The position numbers and the translations under genes were made by a program. Shown here piece by piece: positions 45,703 to 55,410 of a stretch of 64,000 nt of DNA (position 1 is the first letter of the stretch; every line of letters starts with the position of its first letter). Source of the DNA: G965261775 sp965261775. Its GTDB lineage: Bacteria; Pseudomonadota; Gammaproteobacteria; Eutrophobiales; Eutrophobiaceae. Location of the stretch: NCBI GenBank assembly GCA_965261775.1, contig OZ253477.1, positions 1,798,001 to 1,862,000 of the forward strand. Direction: 5' to 3'. The notes under the pieces were generated by a model, which saw nothing but the letters and a program-made list of their open reading frames with translations, did not search any database and was not told the DNA's origin.

Positions 45703-46923
45703 TCACGTTCTGTACGCAGCATTGATTGTTATATATTCATGTGAAAGATCCGTCGTCCAGATTTTTTCTCTCGCTTTACCCGTACCAAGACCAATTGAAA
45801 TTTTTATTTCATCTTTCAGCATGATTTCCTTACTAGCGCTTTCCCGGTAGTTTGACGCAAGTTGCCCCCGGTCAAAAATACACAGATCATCCAGAAAGAT
45901 GCTGATATCGTTAATATCCATGTCCATATCGTGTGCATTTCCAACCGCGGCCAGAATTCTTCCCCAATTCGGGTCTGATGCGGTGAAGGCGGTTTTTACC
46001 AATGGTGATTGTGCAATACTGTAGGCAACTTCCAGACAGTCCCGCGTGGTGGCACCGTCATAGACCTCTATTTCAATAAATTTGCTCGCCCCTTCACCGT
46101 CCCGCACAATGGTCTGTGCGAGGTTACTAAACAGTTCTGTTGCGGCGCGTTCAAACTTTTCGCATTCTACGCTGCTGTCAGTATTAATCTGTGCATTACC
46201 CGCCTGTCCTGTTGCAACCAGTACGCAGGCATCGTTGGTCGACGTGTCCCCGTCAACAGTAATTCTGTTAAAACTTTTGTCCACCGCCCGTCTCAGAAGT
46301 CCATCTAGTGTCTTCTGGCAAATATCGGCATCTGTTGCGGCAAACGCAAGCATCGTTGCCATATTTGGCCTGATCATTCCTGAACCTTTTGCGATACCGG
46401 TTATTCTGACCTCGGTATTATCAAGACAGATTATCGTGGAGGCGAGTTTTGGCAGTGTATCTGTTGTCATGATGGCCCGCGCAGTGTCAAACCAGTTATC
46501 GGCGGATAACTGTCCCACCAGATCGTCCAGCCTGTTTTCAATATTTTTTACTGGTAGCCGTTTTCCGATAACACCTGTTGAGAACGGTAAAATTTGCTCT
46601 GTCTTACAATTTGTGACAGCCGCGAGTCTTTCACAGGTATTGACCGCATCTCTTAAGCCCTGCTTACCCGTACCCGCATTTGCATTACCAGCATTGACGA
46701 TAAAATAACGCGGTGGCAACCTTTGCAAGTGCTGCCGGGCAATACATACTGGCGCAGCACAGAATTTGTTTTGCGTGAAAACAGCTGAGACGCTACTGCC
46801 TTCGGCAATCTCCAGCAAGGCCAGATCGGGACGCGGATGATCATAGATGGCGGCGCTTGCGGCCGCCAGACGAATACCTTTGATTGATTCTACGACATCG
46901 GGGACTTTAATATTAACCGCCAT
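45703..46923 (-). CDS. argJ: glutamate N-acetyltransferase (ornithine acetyltransferase) ArgJ
   Basis: A 406-residue self-cleaving enzyme of arginine synthesis that moves the acetyl group from N-acetylornithine to glutamate, in some species also using acetyl-CoA. It has FIVNAGNANAGTGKQG, the autocleavage and nucleophile region GSGMIRPNMATMLAF with the conserved Thr, and TVDGDTSTNDACV. It lies between secA and the mutT fusion, as in Pseudomonas. Confidence 0.96.
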   Translation of the reverse strand: MAVNIKVPDVVESIKGIRLAAASAAIYDHPRPDLALLEIAEGSSVSAVFTQNKFCAAPVCIARQHLQRLPPRYFIVNAGNANAGTGKQGLRDAVNTCERLAAVTNCKTEQILPFSTGVIGKRLPVKNIENRLDDLVGQLSADNWFDTARAIMTTDTLPKLASTIICLDNTEVRITGIAKGSGMIRPNMATMLAFAATDADICQKTLDGLLRRAVDKSFNRITVDGDTSTNDACVLVATGQAGNAQINTDSSVECEKFERAATELFSNLAQTIVRDGEGASKFIEIEVYDGATTRDCLEVAYSIAQSPLVKTAFTASDPNWGRILAAVGNAHDMDMDINDISIFLDDLCIFDRGQLASNYRESASKEIMLKDEIKISIGLGTGKAREKIWTTDLSHEYITINAAYRT

Positions 46924-46942
46924 TGATTATCATACAGACCAG

Positions 46943-49651
46943 TCAGCTTAGTCTACCATGGCATTGTTTGTATTTTTTACCGGAACCGCAAGGGCAGGGC
47001 TTATTGCGGCCAATTTTGGGTTGGGTACGAGTGAACGGTTTTTCTGTAGGTTTTTTCTCAACCTCATCCGCAGGGGGCAGTTTATCACTTAAACTGCTTT
47101 TGACGGATGGATGATGAAACGTCACTTTCTGCGTGTGCTTTCTGGTTTCGGCGGCCTCAATATCCTGTTCAGTCTTTATGTTGATTTTGGATAGGAAGAC
47201 AACGATGTCGTGTTTGATTTTATCCAGCATCTGTACAAATAAATCAAATGCCTCACGCTTGTATTCCTGCTTGGGGTTCTTTGCGGCAAAGCTCCTGAGA
47301 TGAATACCCTGTCTTAGGTGATCCATATTGGCCAGGTGCTCTTTCCAATGCCTGTCCAGAACATCCAGCATGATCTGTTTTTCAATTCGGCGCATTAAAT
47401 CCGACGTGATCATTTTTTCTTTTTGAGCGGCTGCGTCGTTCGCCGCTGTATGAATCCTTTCTCGTAAGGCGCTTTCCGGCAATTGACCATCTTTTAGCCA
47501 ATGTTTTATATCCAGCGTCAGATCAAATTCATGCCGCAAGGCATCTTCAAGACTCTCTATATCCCATACCTCATCCACGCTAGCATCAGGGATATAGATG
47601 TTGATAATATCTTCAATGACATCAAACCGCATGTCCTTGACCTCATCGGAAACGTCTTCTCTGTCAAGCAGATCACGGCGCTGTTCATAGATGACTTTCC
47701 TTTGATCATTAGCGACGTCGTCGAAATCCAGTAAATGCTTGCGCACATCAAAGTTATGTGCTTCCACCTTGCGTTGCGCGTTCTCAATGGCCCGGGTGAC
47801 AAGTTTGGATTCAATGGCCTCGCCTTTTTCCATGCCTAGTCTCTGCATGATGGCGGATACCTTTTCAGAAGCGAAAATACGCATCAGGTTATCTTCTAGG
47901 GAAAGATAAAAACGGCTTGAACCGGGGTCACCCTGTCGCCCTGAACGACCGCGGAGCTGGTTATCAATACGTCGGGATTCATGTCGTTCCGTGCCGATAA
48001 TATGCAGACCACCGCTATGGATAACCTGCTGATGTCGTTTACTCCATTCCTGTTTGAGATTTTCAAGCTGGGTCTGATCAGGTTTGGCCAGATTTTTGAT
48101 CTCTGCCTCATAATTCCCTCCAAGAATAATGTCTGTTCCCCGACCAGCCATATTAGTGGCTATCGTGACTGCTCCCAGACGACCGGCCTGGGCGATAACT
48201 TCTGCTTCTTTCTGGTGGAACTTGGCGTTCAATACCTGGTGTTTGATTTTTTTCTGATTCAGTAATCCAGACAGATATTCGGATACCTCAATAGAAGCCG
48301 TCCCTACCAGTACCGGTTGGCCTTTTTCCTGTTTTTCCCTGATATCTTCAATGATGGCCTTATATTTTTCCTGCATGCTCAAGAAGATCACATCGCTTTG
48401 ATCGTCTCTGACCATCGGCATATGCGTTGGTATGACAACGACTTCCAGACCGTAAATTGCTTGAAATTCATAAGCCTCGGTATCGGCGGTACCGGTCATA
48501 CCGGACAGTTTCGAATATAGACGAAAGTAATTCTGATAGGTAATGGAGGCAAGTGTCTGATTCTCGTTCTGGATAGGCACTCCTTCCTTAGCTTCAATCG
48601 CTTGATGCAGACCTTCCGACCAGCGACGTCCGGGCATGGTGCGTCCGGTAAATTCATCAACAATAACAACAGTATTGTCCTTGACAATATAGTCGATATT
48701 ATCTTTAAACAGGTGATGTGCCCTTAACGCCGCGTTCAGGTGATGGAGCGTGGTAATATTAACAGGGTCATATAAATTCTGATCCGCTTCTAGAACTTTT
48801 TTATCCTTGAGCAATTTTTCAATATGGTCATGACCCTCTTCGGTAAAATAAGCCTGTTTGGCTTTTTCATCTACGGTGAAATCGCCTGCTCCGTCTTCGG
48901 TCTCTTGTTTTTTTAAAAACGGAATTAAAGAATTTATTGTCATATATAACTGTGATTTATCATCGACCATACCGGAAATAATCAACGGTGTTCGAGCTTC
49001 ATCGATCAGAATCGAATCGACTTCGTCAACAATGGCGAAATTCAAACCGCGTTGGACGCGTTCTTCCTTGTTGAATGCCATATTGTCGCGCAGATAATCA
49101 AAACCGAATTCATTATTAGTACCGTAGGTAATATCACACTGATAGGCTAATTTTCTTTCTTCCATGCTAAGACCGGACACGATAACCCCTGTACTTAAAC
49201 CTAAAAAATGGTAAAGCTGTCCCATCCATTCGGCATCACGTCTGGCCAAATATTCATTTACAGTAATTACATGAACCCCTTTCCTGGATAAGGAGTTAAG
49301 ATAGGCCGCCAGGGTTGCCACCAGTGTTTTGCCTTCACCCGTTCGCATTTCCGCGATATTGCCATTATGTAACACTACGCCGCCGATTAACTGAACATCA
49401 AAATGCCGCATATTCAGAACGCGTCGACCAGCTTCCCTGACCAAAGCAAATGCCTCAGGCAAAAGGCTGTCAAGGTTTTCTCCCTGACCGATCCTGTTTC
49501 TCAGTTGCTTTGTTTTTTCGGGAAAGTCGGAATCGCTGACAGATTTCAATTCATCTTCAAGCGTTTTGATTTGCCTTACAACTTTGTTTAAGTGCTTGAT
49601 GACTCTGTCATTTCGGGAGCCGAACAGTATTTTTACCAGAGATGTGAACAT
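46943..49651 (-). CDS. secA: preprotein translocase ATPase SecA
   Basis: A 902-residue motor of Sec export. It has MRTGEGKTLVATLAAYLN (Walker A), the DEVD box in IVDEVDSILIDEAR, GTASIEVSEYL, TNMAGRGTDIILGG, and the C-terminal zinc finger CPCGSGKKYKQCH that binds SecB and membrane lipid. The length equals that of E. coli SecA (901). Its stop lies 19 bases before the argJ start. Confidence 0.98.
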   Translation of the reverse strand: MFTSLVKILFGSRNDRVIKHLNKVVRQIKTLEDELKSVSDSDFPEKTKQLRNRIGQGENLDSLLPEAFALVREAGRRVLNMRHFDVQLIGGVVLHNGNIAEMRTGEGKTLVATLAAYLNSLSRKGVHVITVNEYLARRDAEWMGQLYHFLGLSTGVIVSGLSMEERKLAYQCDITYGTNNEFGFDYLRDNMAFNKEERVQRGLNFAIVDEVDSILIDEARTPLIISGMVDDKSQLYMTINSLIPFLKKQETEDGAGDFTVDEKAKQAYFTEEGHDHIEKLLKDKKVLEADQNLYDPVNITTLHHLNAALRAHHLFKDNIDYIVKDNTVVIVDEFTGRTMPGRRWSEGLHQAIEAKEGVPIQNENQTLASITYQNYFRLYSKLSGMTGTADTEAYEFQAIYGLEVVVIPTHMPMVRDDQSDVIFLSMQEKYKAIIEDIREKQEKGQPVLVGTASIEVSEYLSGLLNQKKIKHQVLNAKFHQKEAEVIAQAGRLGAVTIATNMAGRGTDIILGGNYEAEIKNLAKPDQTQLENLKQEWSKRHQQVIHSGGLHIIGTERHESRRIDNQLRGRSGRQGDPGSSRFYLSLEDNLMRIFASEKVSAIMQRLGMEKGEAIESKLVTRAIENAQRKVEAHNFDVRKHLLDFDDVANDQRKVIYEQRRDLLDREDVSDEVKDMRFDVIEDIINIYIPDASVDEVWDIESLEDALRHEFDLTLDIKHWLKDGQLPESALRERIHTAANDAAAQKEKMITSDLMRRIEKQIMLDVLDRHWKEHLANMDHLRQGIHLRSFAAKNPKQEYKREAFDLFVQMLDKIKHDIVVFLSKINIKTEQDIEAAETRKHTQKVTFHHPSVKSSLSDKLPPADEVEKKPTEKPFTRTQPKIGRNKPCPCGSGKKYKQCHGRLS

Positions 49652-49713
49652 ACTAATCCGCTTATACTTATACGTTAAACAGATTGAGTTTTACAGGGGA
49701 GGTGCAATGAAGA

Positions 49714-50646
49714 CTATTTCAGAGAAATGTATTTTTTTGGGTTAACAGTTTTTCCATTATGTACAACTTCGAAATGTATATGAGGGCCTGTTGAACGTCC
49801 CGTGGAGCCCATTAAGGCAATTTGTTGTCCCTTATTGACCTTCTGTCCAACGATAACCAAATTTCTGTTATTATGCGCATAGCGTGTCAGGTAGCCATTA
49901 CCATGGTTGATCTCGACAAGATTGCCGTAGCCGTAACGCTGGCCAGACCAAGTAACGATTCCGGCTCCGACAGCTAATATCGGAGAATTGGCCCTTCCAG
50001 CATAATCTACGCCTTGATGAAACTCCATTTTACCCGACATTGGACTAGTACGCATACCAAATAATGATGAAATCCAGCCATCTTTTGTCGGTTTACCTGT
50101 CGGAAGGGTTTCGCTTCGCAACGTTTTATCGATCAAGACTGATTCCATTGCTACCAGTTTTTGCTCTCTATCTTGGATTTTATACATTAATTTTTCCATA
50201 TTCTTGAGAAAATCGCCAACTTGTATGGTGCCATGCGGTTTCGTGGAATGAGGTCCACCCATACCTGGAACACGGTCAATATTGAATTCAATATCCTTCA
50301 AATCCGCCATGGTTGCCAGTCGTGAACCCAGCGCATCAAGACGCATGACATTTGCCTGTAATTGACCGAGCCGGACTGCTAATATGTCAAGGCGTTTTTG
50401 AGTATTTTCCTTTGCCTGCTGAATCAAGCTCTGCTGCTCTTCAATCTCCCGGTTCCATAAGGGCCAAGTTTGCGAGTAAAGTTCCTTAAATGAGGTGCGT
50501 TTTACATTTAATGCGTATAGATTTCCAGTATAGAACAGCAAAACACCTGTTATAATGGCGATGCAAAAGAAAACGCTGAATAAAATAGGGCCGAAACTTA
50601 AAGATAAGGTTCTTTCTCTTGACTTTAATATTAATACTAATTGCAT
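49714..50646 (-). CDS. M23 (LytM-type) peptidoglycan peptidase
   Basis: A 310-residue protein. An N-terminal membrane helix (about 20-42) is followed by a coiled-coil stretch (about 60-170) and a C-terminal LytM domain with zinc and catalytic residues HQGVDYA and HIHFEVVHNGK, so it appears active. It would cut cell-wall crosslinks in the periplasm. The same gene lies between dciA and secA in Pseudomonas. It is divergent from dciA with only about 27 bases between start codons, so promoters must overlap coding sequence. Confidence 0.93.
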   Translation of the reverse strand: MQLVLILKSRERTLSLSFGPILFSVFFCIAIITGVLLFYTGNLYALNVKRTSFKELYSQTWPLWNREIEEQQSLIQQAKENTQKRLDILAVRLGQLQANVMRLDALGSRLATMADLKDIEFNIDRVPGMGGPHSTKPHGTIQVGDFLKNMEKLMYKIQDREQKLVAMESVLIDKTLRSETLPTGKPTKDGWISSLFGMRTSPMSGKMEFHQGVDYAGRANSPILAVGAGIVTWSGQRYGYGNLVEINHGNGYLTRYAHNNRNLVIVGQKVNKGQQIALMGSTGRSTGPHIHFEVVHNGKTVNPKKYISLK

Positions 50647-50673
50647 AGTAATGTTACAAAACCCTTGAAGGCT

Positions 50674-51147
50674 ATGAATTTGGAAAGTCCCAATAGCAGT
50701 AGCCTATTTATCAATATTATATTAAAAAATGAGAACTCTATTATCGCTGAGTTATACCGAAGAGGTCTTATTATACACCAGTTAGATCAAAAACTAAAAG
50801 AAATTCTTGACCCTGCTTGTCGGCTTCATTTTGAACTCGCTAATATCAGGGAGGATATCATCGTATTGCTGGTTGATACATCCGCTTGGGCAACCCGCCT
50901 GCGCTACAATATTCCAGCCATTTTGGACATCTGTCACAAGCAACCGGAGTTGGATTCGATCAAGACAGTTAGAATAAAGGTCAGAAAACCGACCTTTAGC
51001 GAGCTAAAGACAAAAAGAAAAGCTGTTTACATTTCCAGTAAAACCGCAAAATTTCTGAATGAATCGGCAAAGATGTTCAACGATAGCAAGCTACGTCGTA
51101 GCTTCAAAGCACTTTCTGAAAATTATTCCCGACTCGATCGGGATTAA
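50674..51147 (+). CDS. dciA: DciA-like DnaB helicase operator (DUF721)
   Basis: A 157-residue DUF721 protein. The core shows LDQKLKEILDPACRLHFELANIRED and the family-typical VLLVDTSAWATRLRYNIPAIL. DciA loads the replicative helicase DnaB in bacteria lacking DnaC or DnaI. The start is the ATG at 50674; a TTG at 50641 is an alternative that would overlap the divergent peptidase gene. The stop overlaps the convergent lpxC stop by four bases (TTAA). Confidence 0.85.
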   Translation: MNLESPNSSSLFINIILKNENSIIAELYRRGLIIHQLDQKLKEILDPACRLHFELANIREDIIVLLVDTSAWATRLRYNIPAILDICHKQPELDSIKTVRIKVRKPTFSELKTKRKAVYISSKTAKFLNESAKMFNDSKLRRSFKALSENYSRLDRD

Positions 51148-52055
51148 TTTACCAGCATGGTTTGCATAAATGAAATCGGGGCCTGAGCAGGGTCTTTAAA
51201 ACTGACAATTTCCCAACAAGACTCGTCTGCAAGCAGTTGCTTCAATAAAGCATTATTCAAAGCATGTCCAGATTTATAACCTTGGAACGCGCCGATGAGG
51301 CTATAGCCGAGTAAATACAAATCACCAATGGCATCCAGTATTTTATGTCGGACGCATTCGTCCTCATAACGCAAGCCATCTTCATTTAGGACTCGATAAT
51401 CATCAACCACAATCGCGTTATGCAGACTGCCACCCAGTACCAGTTTTTTCTCGCGCAGAAATTCAACATCACGCACAAACCCGAAAGTACGTGCCCGGCT
51501 CACTTCCTTCACAAAAGACATCGTCGAAAAATCAATTTCCGCTTGGCAGTTACTATCATTAAAAACGGGGTGGTCAAATGCAATTTCAAAGCCCACCTTA
51601 AAACCGTCAAAGGGTTTAAACATGGCCCACTTTCCATCTTCTTCAACCCGGATGCTCTTTTTGATCTGCAGAAACTTCTTGAGTGCGTTTTGTTCCTCAA
51701 TACCAGCTGATTGAATCAAAAAAACGAAAGGCCCAGCGCTGCCATCCATAATAGGAACCTCTTCGGCATTCAAATCTACATAGGCGTTGTCAATGCCAAA
51801 ACCAGCCAGCGCGGAAAGCAGATGTTCCACTGTTGAGATGCGGACATTATCTTTTACTAGGGTAGTGGATAGACTGGTATCGCCCACATATTCGGGATGT
51901 GCTGGTATTTCAACTGCAGGATCCAGATCTACCCGGCGGAATGTTATTCCCATATTGGCAGGTGCGGGGCGCAGGGTCAGAAAGATTTTCTTGCCCGTGT
52001 GCAAGCCAACACCTGTGGCCCAGATGGCATTTTTTAAAGTGCGTTGCCGAATCAT
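51144..52055 (-). CDS. lpxC: UDP-3-O-acyl-N-acetylglucosamine deacetylase
   Basis: A 303-residue zinc enzyme for the committed step of lipid A synthesis. It has the zinc ligands in STVEHLLSAL and CVRHKILDAIGDL, catalytic Glu in NAEEVPIMDGSAG, and KSGHALNNALL near the end. It is the last gene of the dcw block. A 163-base gap with a strong hairpin separates it from ftsZ, so it probably has its own control. Confidence 0.97.
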   Translation of the reverse strand: MIRQRTLKNAIWATGVGLHTGKKIFLTLRPAPANMGITFRRVDLDPAVEIPAHPEYVGDTSLSTTLVKDNVRISTVEHLLSALAGFGIDNAYVDLNAEEVPIMDGSAGPFVFLIQSAGIEEQNALKKFLQIKKSIRVEEDGKWAMFKPFDGFKVGFEIAFDHPVFNDSNCQAEIDFSTMSFVKEVSRARTFGFVRDVEFLREKKLVLGGSLHNAIVVDDYRVLNEDGLRYEDECVRHKILDAIGDLYLLGYSLIGAFQGYKSGHALNNALLKQLLADESCWEIVSFKDPAQAPISFMQTMLVN

Positions 52056-52110
52056 TATTATTTTTTACCTGAGATTAGTCACTTAAAGCTATACCAAAAA
52101 ACACGATCAC

Positions 52111-52135
52111 CTTGACCGTATTCAATACGGTCAAG
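52111..52135. terminator. strong hairpin between ftsZ and lpxC
   Basis: A 12-base perfect dyad with a one-base centre (CTTGACCGTATT, C, AATACGGTCAAG), roughly 85 bases after the ftsZ stop and 55 bases before lpxC. In the sense of transcription (minus) the stem is followed after nine bases by TTTTTT. This position fits partial termination after ftsZ, an attenuator, or an operator for lpxC. The lack of an immediate T run leaves its role open. Confidence 0.5.
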
Positions 52136-52218
52136 CAAGTATATCAGACCTGTGTTGATCAATGCTTATAGAATACTACAACATAATACATAATAACATA
52201 TTATCACTTTACTATAAA

Positions 52219-53355
52219 CTAGTCTGCCTGTTTCCGCAAAAATGCCGGAATATCAAGATAATTTATATCATCCGACTTTGTGTCCTTTTTCGTCTCCGCC
52301 ACATGTTTTCGAATTACCGTGGGTTGTTCAAGTTCCTTATAATTAGGGGTTGTGGGTGCACCCTGGACCAGTTTAATGCAAGAAGTCTCCTCTTTATGCA
52401 TATTGTCAAGGCCTGTGGCGACAATCGTTACCCGAATATCGCCCGACATCGCCGGATCGATGACAGTGCCGACCACGAGTGTCGCATTATCGGAAGCGAA
52501 CTGCTTGACGGTACTACCTACCTCATCAAATTCACCGATAGACAAGTCCATGCCTGCAGTAACGTTGACCAGAATCCCCCTAGCGCCCGACAGGTTCACA
52601 TCTTCCAGTAGGGGACTAGCGACCGCCGCCTCAGTGGACACTCGCGCACGCTCCTCACCCTGAGCCTTTCCGGTGCCCATCATTGCCATCCCCATTTCGG
52701 ACATGACGGTCCGAACATCGGCAAAATCCACATTGATTAACCCCGGGGAAGTAATGAGTTCTGCTATACCTTGTACCGCGCCCAGCAGCACATCATTGGC
52801 CGCCGCAAACGCGCTCAGCAGACTGACATCCCGGCCTAGTACACTAAGCAACTTTTCATTCGGGATCGTAATCAATGAATCAACAAACTGACTTAATTCA
52901 GTAATCCCTCCTTCAGCGACCGCGGCACGTTTTTTGCCCTCAAACAGAAACGGACGTGTGACTACCGCTACCGTCAAAATACCCATTTCCCTTGCTACTT
53001 GGGCGACAATTGGTGCAGCGCCAGTACCTGTGCCGCCACCCATACCGGCTGTGATAAAGACCATATCCCCTCCCTCAAGCACGTCCATCAGCCGATCACG
53101 ATCTTCCAGTGCAGCTTGACGACCTATTTCCGGATCAGCACCAGCCCCTAGCCCCTTGGTGATATTGTTGCCAAGTTGCAGTACGGTCTTTGAACCGGAC
53201 TTTTCAAGTGCCTGCGAATCCGTATTGGCGCAAATGAACTCAACACCCCCAATATCGCTATTCAACATGTGTTGTACTGCGTTATTACCGCCACCGCCGA
53301 TACCAATTACCTTTATAACGGCAGTCTGATTTGTTGCATTGACTAATTCAAACAT
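52219..53355 (-). CDS. ftsZ: cell division GTPase FtsZ
   Basis: A 378-residue tubulin-like protein that forms the division ring. It has IGVGGGGNNAV-like residues at the N-terminus (VIGIGGGGNNAVQHML), the GTP signature GGGTGTGAAP, and the T7 loop region with NVDFADVRTVM. The C-terminal peptide LDIPAFLRKQAD binds FtsA, ZipA and ZapD. It follows ftsA by 30 bases. Confidence 0.98.
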   Translation of the reverse strand: MFELVNATNQTAVIKVIGIGGGGNNAVQHMLNSDIGGVEFICANTDSQALEKSGSKTVLQLGNNITKGLGAGADPEIGRQAALEDRDRLMDVLEGGDMVFITAGMGGGTGTGAAPIVAQVAREMGILTVAVVTRPFLFEGKKRAAVAEGGITELSQFVDSLITIPNEKLLSVLGRDVSLLSAFAAANDVLLGAVQGIAELITSPGLINVDFADVRTVMSEMGMAMMGTGKAQGEERARVSTEAAVASPLLEDVNLSGARGILVNVTAGMDLSIGEFDEVGSTVKQFASDNATLVVGTVIDPAMSGDIRVTIVATGLDNMHKEETSCIKLVQGAPTTPNYKELEQPTVIRKHVAETKKDTKSDDINYLDIPAFLRKQAD

Positions 53356-53385
53356 AGTCTACCTCCGACTTATTAATTAACAAAT

Positions 53386-54624
53386 TCAAAAATTACCTTG
53401 AAACCAATTCTTCATCCTTTCCCAAATACCCCAGGTACCATCATTGATATGGATATGTCGAAGACCCTCTTGGGCCTGTTTCTGACCGCCTAACAACAGA
53501 CCGACTCCGGTCGCGTATATCGGACTTTTAACCACATCTGACAAACCGGATACATATTGAGGAAAACCCAACCGCACGGGCATATGAAATATCTCCTCGG
53601 CCAGTTCAACCGCACCATCCATTTTTGCGCTACCTCCGGTGAGTACTATCCCAGCCGCAATCAGATTCTCATAACCGCTATGCCTTATCTCAGCCTGAAT
53701 AAGTGTGAATAATTCCTCGTATCGGGGTTGCACAACTTCGGCCAGAGTCTGTCTGGCAAGTCGTCGGGGAAGACGTTCACCAACGCTTGGTACTTCAATG
53801 CTTTCGTCATTTTTTGCCAATTGTGTCAGTGCACAGGCGTACTTGAGTTTGATATCTTCAGCATGCTGGGTAGGTGTGCGCAAGGCAACTGCAATGTCAT
53901 TTGTGACCTGATCACCCGCGATAGGAATCACGGCGGTATGGTGAATCGCACTATCGGTAAATATGGCGATATCTGTTGTGCCCCCGCCGATGTCAATCAG
54001 ACAGACACCAAGATTTTTTTCATCTTCGGTCAACACCGAGTAACTTGAGGCCAGCTGTTCAAGCATGATGTCGTCAACTTCCAGACCGCAGCGACGGACG
54101 CATTTTATGATGTTCTGAGCCGCGCTAACCGCGCCGGTGACCATATGAACCCTGGCTTCAAGCCGGACTCCAGACATACCGATAGGTTCCTTGATACCTT
54201 CCTGATTATCAATAATGAATTCCTGCGGCAGGATATGCAGGATTTTTTGATCTGCCGGGATTGCTACCGCTTTGGCTGCATCAATCACCCGGTCTATATC
54301 GTTGAAAGACACTTCATTGTTGCGAATAGCGACAATACCGTGTGAATTCAGACTGCGGATATGACTGCCAGCGATACCGGTAAAGACCGAGTGAATTTCA
54401 CAGCCGGCCATGAGTTCTGCCTCTTCCACCGCACGTTGTATTGAATGAACCGTCGACTCAATATTTACTACCACGCCCTTCTTCAAGCCGCGTGATTGAT
54501 TAGACCCAATACCGACAATTTCAATCTCATCCTCTTCCGGGGAAATTTCGCCGACTATCACTACCACTTTGGAAGTTCCAATATCCAAACCAACGATTAG
54601 CCTGTTATCAGTTTTCTTACCCAT
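53386..54624 (-). CDS. ftsA: cell division protein FtsA
   Basis: A 412-residue actin-like protein that tethers FtsZ to the membrane. It has VGLDIGTSKVVVIVGE at the N-terminus, LIDIGGGTTDIAIF and GIVLTGGSAKMDG for nucleotide binding, and a C-terminal amphipathic helix (WERMKNWFQGNF) for membrane contact. It lies between ftsQ and ftsZ. Confidence 0.98.
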   Translation of the reverse strand: MGKKTDNRLIVGLDIGTSKVVVIVGEISPEEDEIEIVGIGSNQSRGLKKGVVVNIESTVHSIQRAVEEAELMAGCEIHSVFTGIAGSHIRSLNSHGIVAIRNNEVSFNDIDRVIDAAKAVAIPADQKILHILPQEFIIDNQEGIKEPIGMSGVRLEARVHMVTGAVSAAQNIIKCVRRCGLEVDDIMLEQLASSYSVLTEDEKNLGVCLIDIGGGTTDIAIFTDSAIHHTAVIPIAGDQVTNDIAVALRTPTQHAEDIKLKYACALTQLAKNDESIEVPSVGERLPRRLARQTLAEVVQPRYEELFTLIQAEIRHSGYENLIAAGIVLTGGSAKMDGAVELAEEIFHMPVRLGFPQYVSGLSDVVKSPIYATGVGLLLGGQKQAQEGLRHIHINDGTWGIWERMKNWFQGNF

Positions 54625-54663
54625 GTTTTATTCGCCTGTTTTTGGGTTACAGAATGCTTCCAA

Positions 54664-55410
54664 TTACTGCCTCTTAATTGAAAACCCGTTTGTATAGCGC
54701 ATATCGACCGCTTTAAACGATTCAATCCGCCCTGACAATATAGCTGGAGCCAATGTCAAAAAACGGTTAAATCGCTGTGTGAAAGCACGTCTTCCTAGCA
54801 TTACTGTGATACCGTTTGTTAACGTAAACGACCAAGATTGGCGTTCATCTAGATTGACGGCGGCGATATCAAAACCAACCTTCACAAGCTGTTCCCGCAT
54901 AAGCTTAAAATGTTCAAGCACCTTGAGTTCTAAACCGGCCGGCCCGTTCAACAGAGGTAAACTCAATGGAATCGTTTCCCTGGCGGGTGAAAAATATTCA
55001 CCAGTCACGTTCAGCAACCCCTGTTCTCCCCAGCGGACGGACGGTGTCTGTTCGGTCACAGTAATCCGCAATGTCGCTGGCCAGATCCGCTTGACGGACA
55101 CATCACTGACCCAAGGTTCATCCAGCAGCGCCAGACGCACCGCATTGACATCGACGTTAAAAAAACCACCGCGAACCTTATCTGCTATTAGCAATTGCAA
55201 ATCGCTCAGAGACAGGCGGGTAAAATCACCCTTGATCTTGATCTGTTCAATGGGCAAGGTACTTGGACGGGACAGGGCTACCCCGGCCCATACGAGAATC
55301 GCTATAAAGACCATAAACAGTAATACACCGGAAAATTTCACGGCATCGGTACGGATTTGATATTTATCAAAACCGGGCTTATTTACGTTAATAGTTACGC
55401 CTATATTCAT
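54664..55410 (-). CDS. ftsQ: cell division protein FtsQ
   Basis: A 248-residue protein with one N-terminal helix (about 25-47), a POTRA domain starting near IEQIKIKGDF, and the FtsQ beta domain ending VDMRYTNGFSIKRQ. It forms the FtsQBL complex in the periplasm. Its ATG overlaps the ddl stop (TGATG). Confidence 0.96.
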   Translation of the reverse strand: MNIGVTINVNKPGFDKYQIRTDAVKFSGVLLFMVFIAILVWAGVALSRPSTLPIEQIKIKGDFTRLSLSDLQLLIADKVRGGFFNVDVNAVRLALLDEPWVSDVSVKRIWPATLRITVTEQTPSVRWGEQGLLNVTGEYFSPARETIPLSLPLLNGPAGLELKVLEHFKLMREQLVKVGFDIAAVNLDERQSWSFTLTNGITVMLGRRAFTQRFNRFLTLAPAILSGRIESFKAVDMRYTNGFSIKRQ

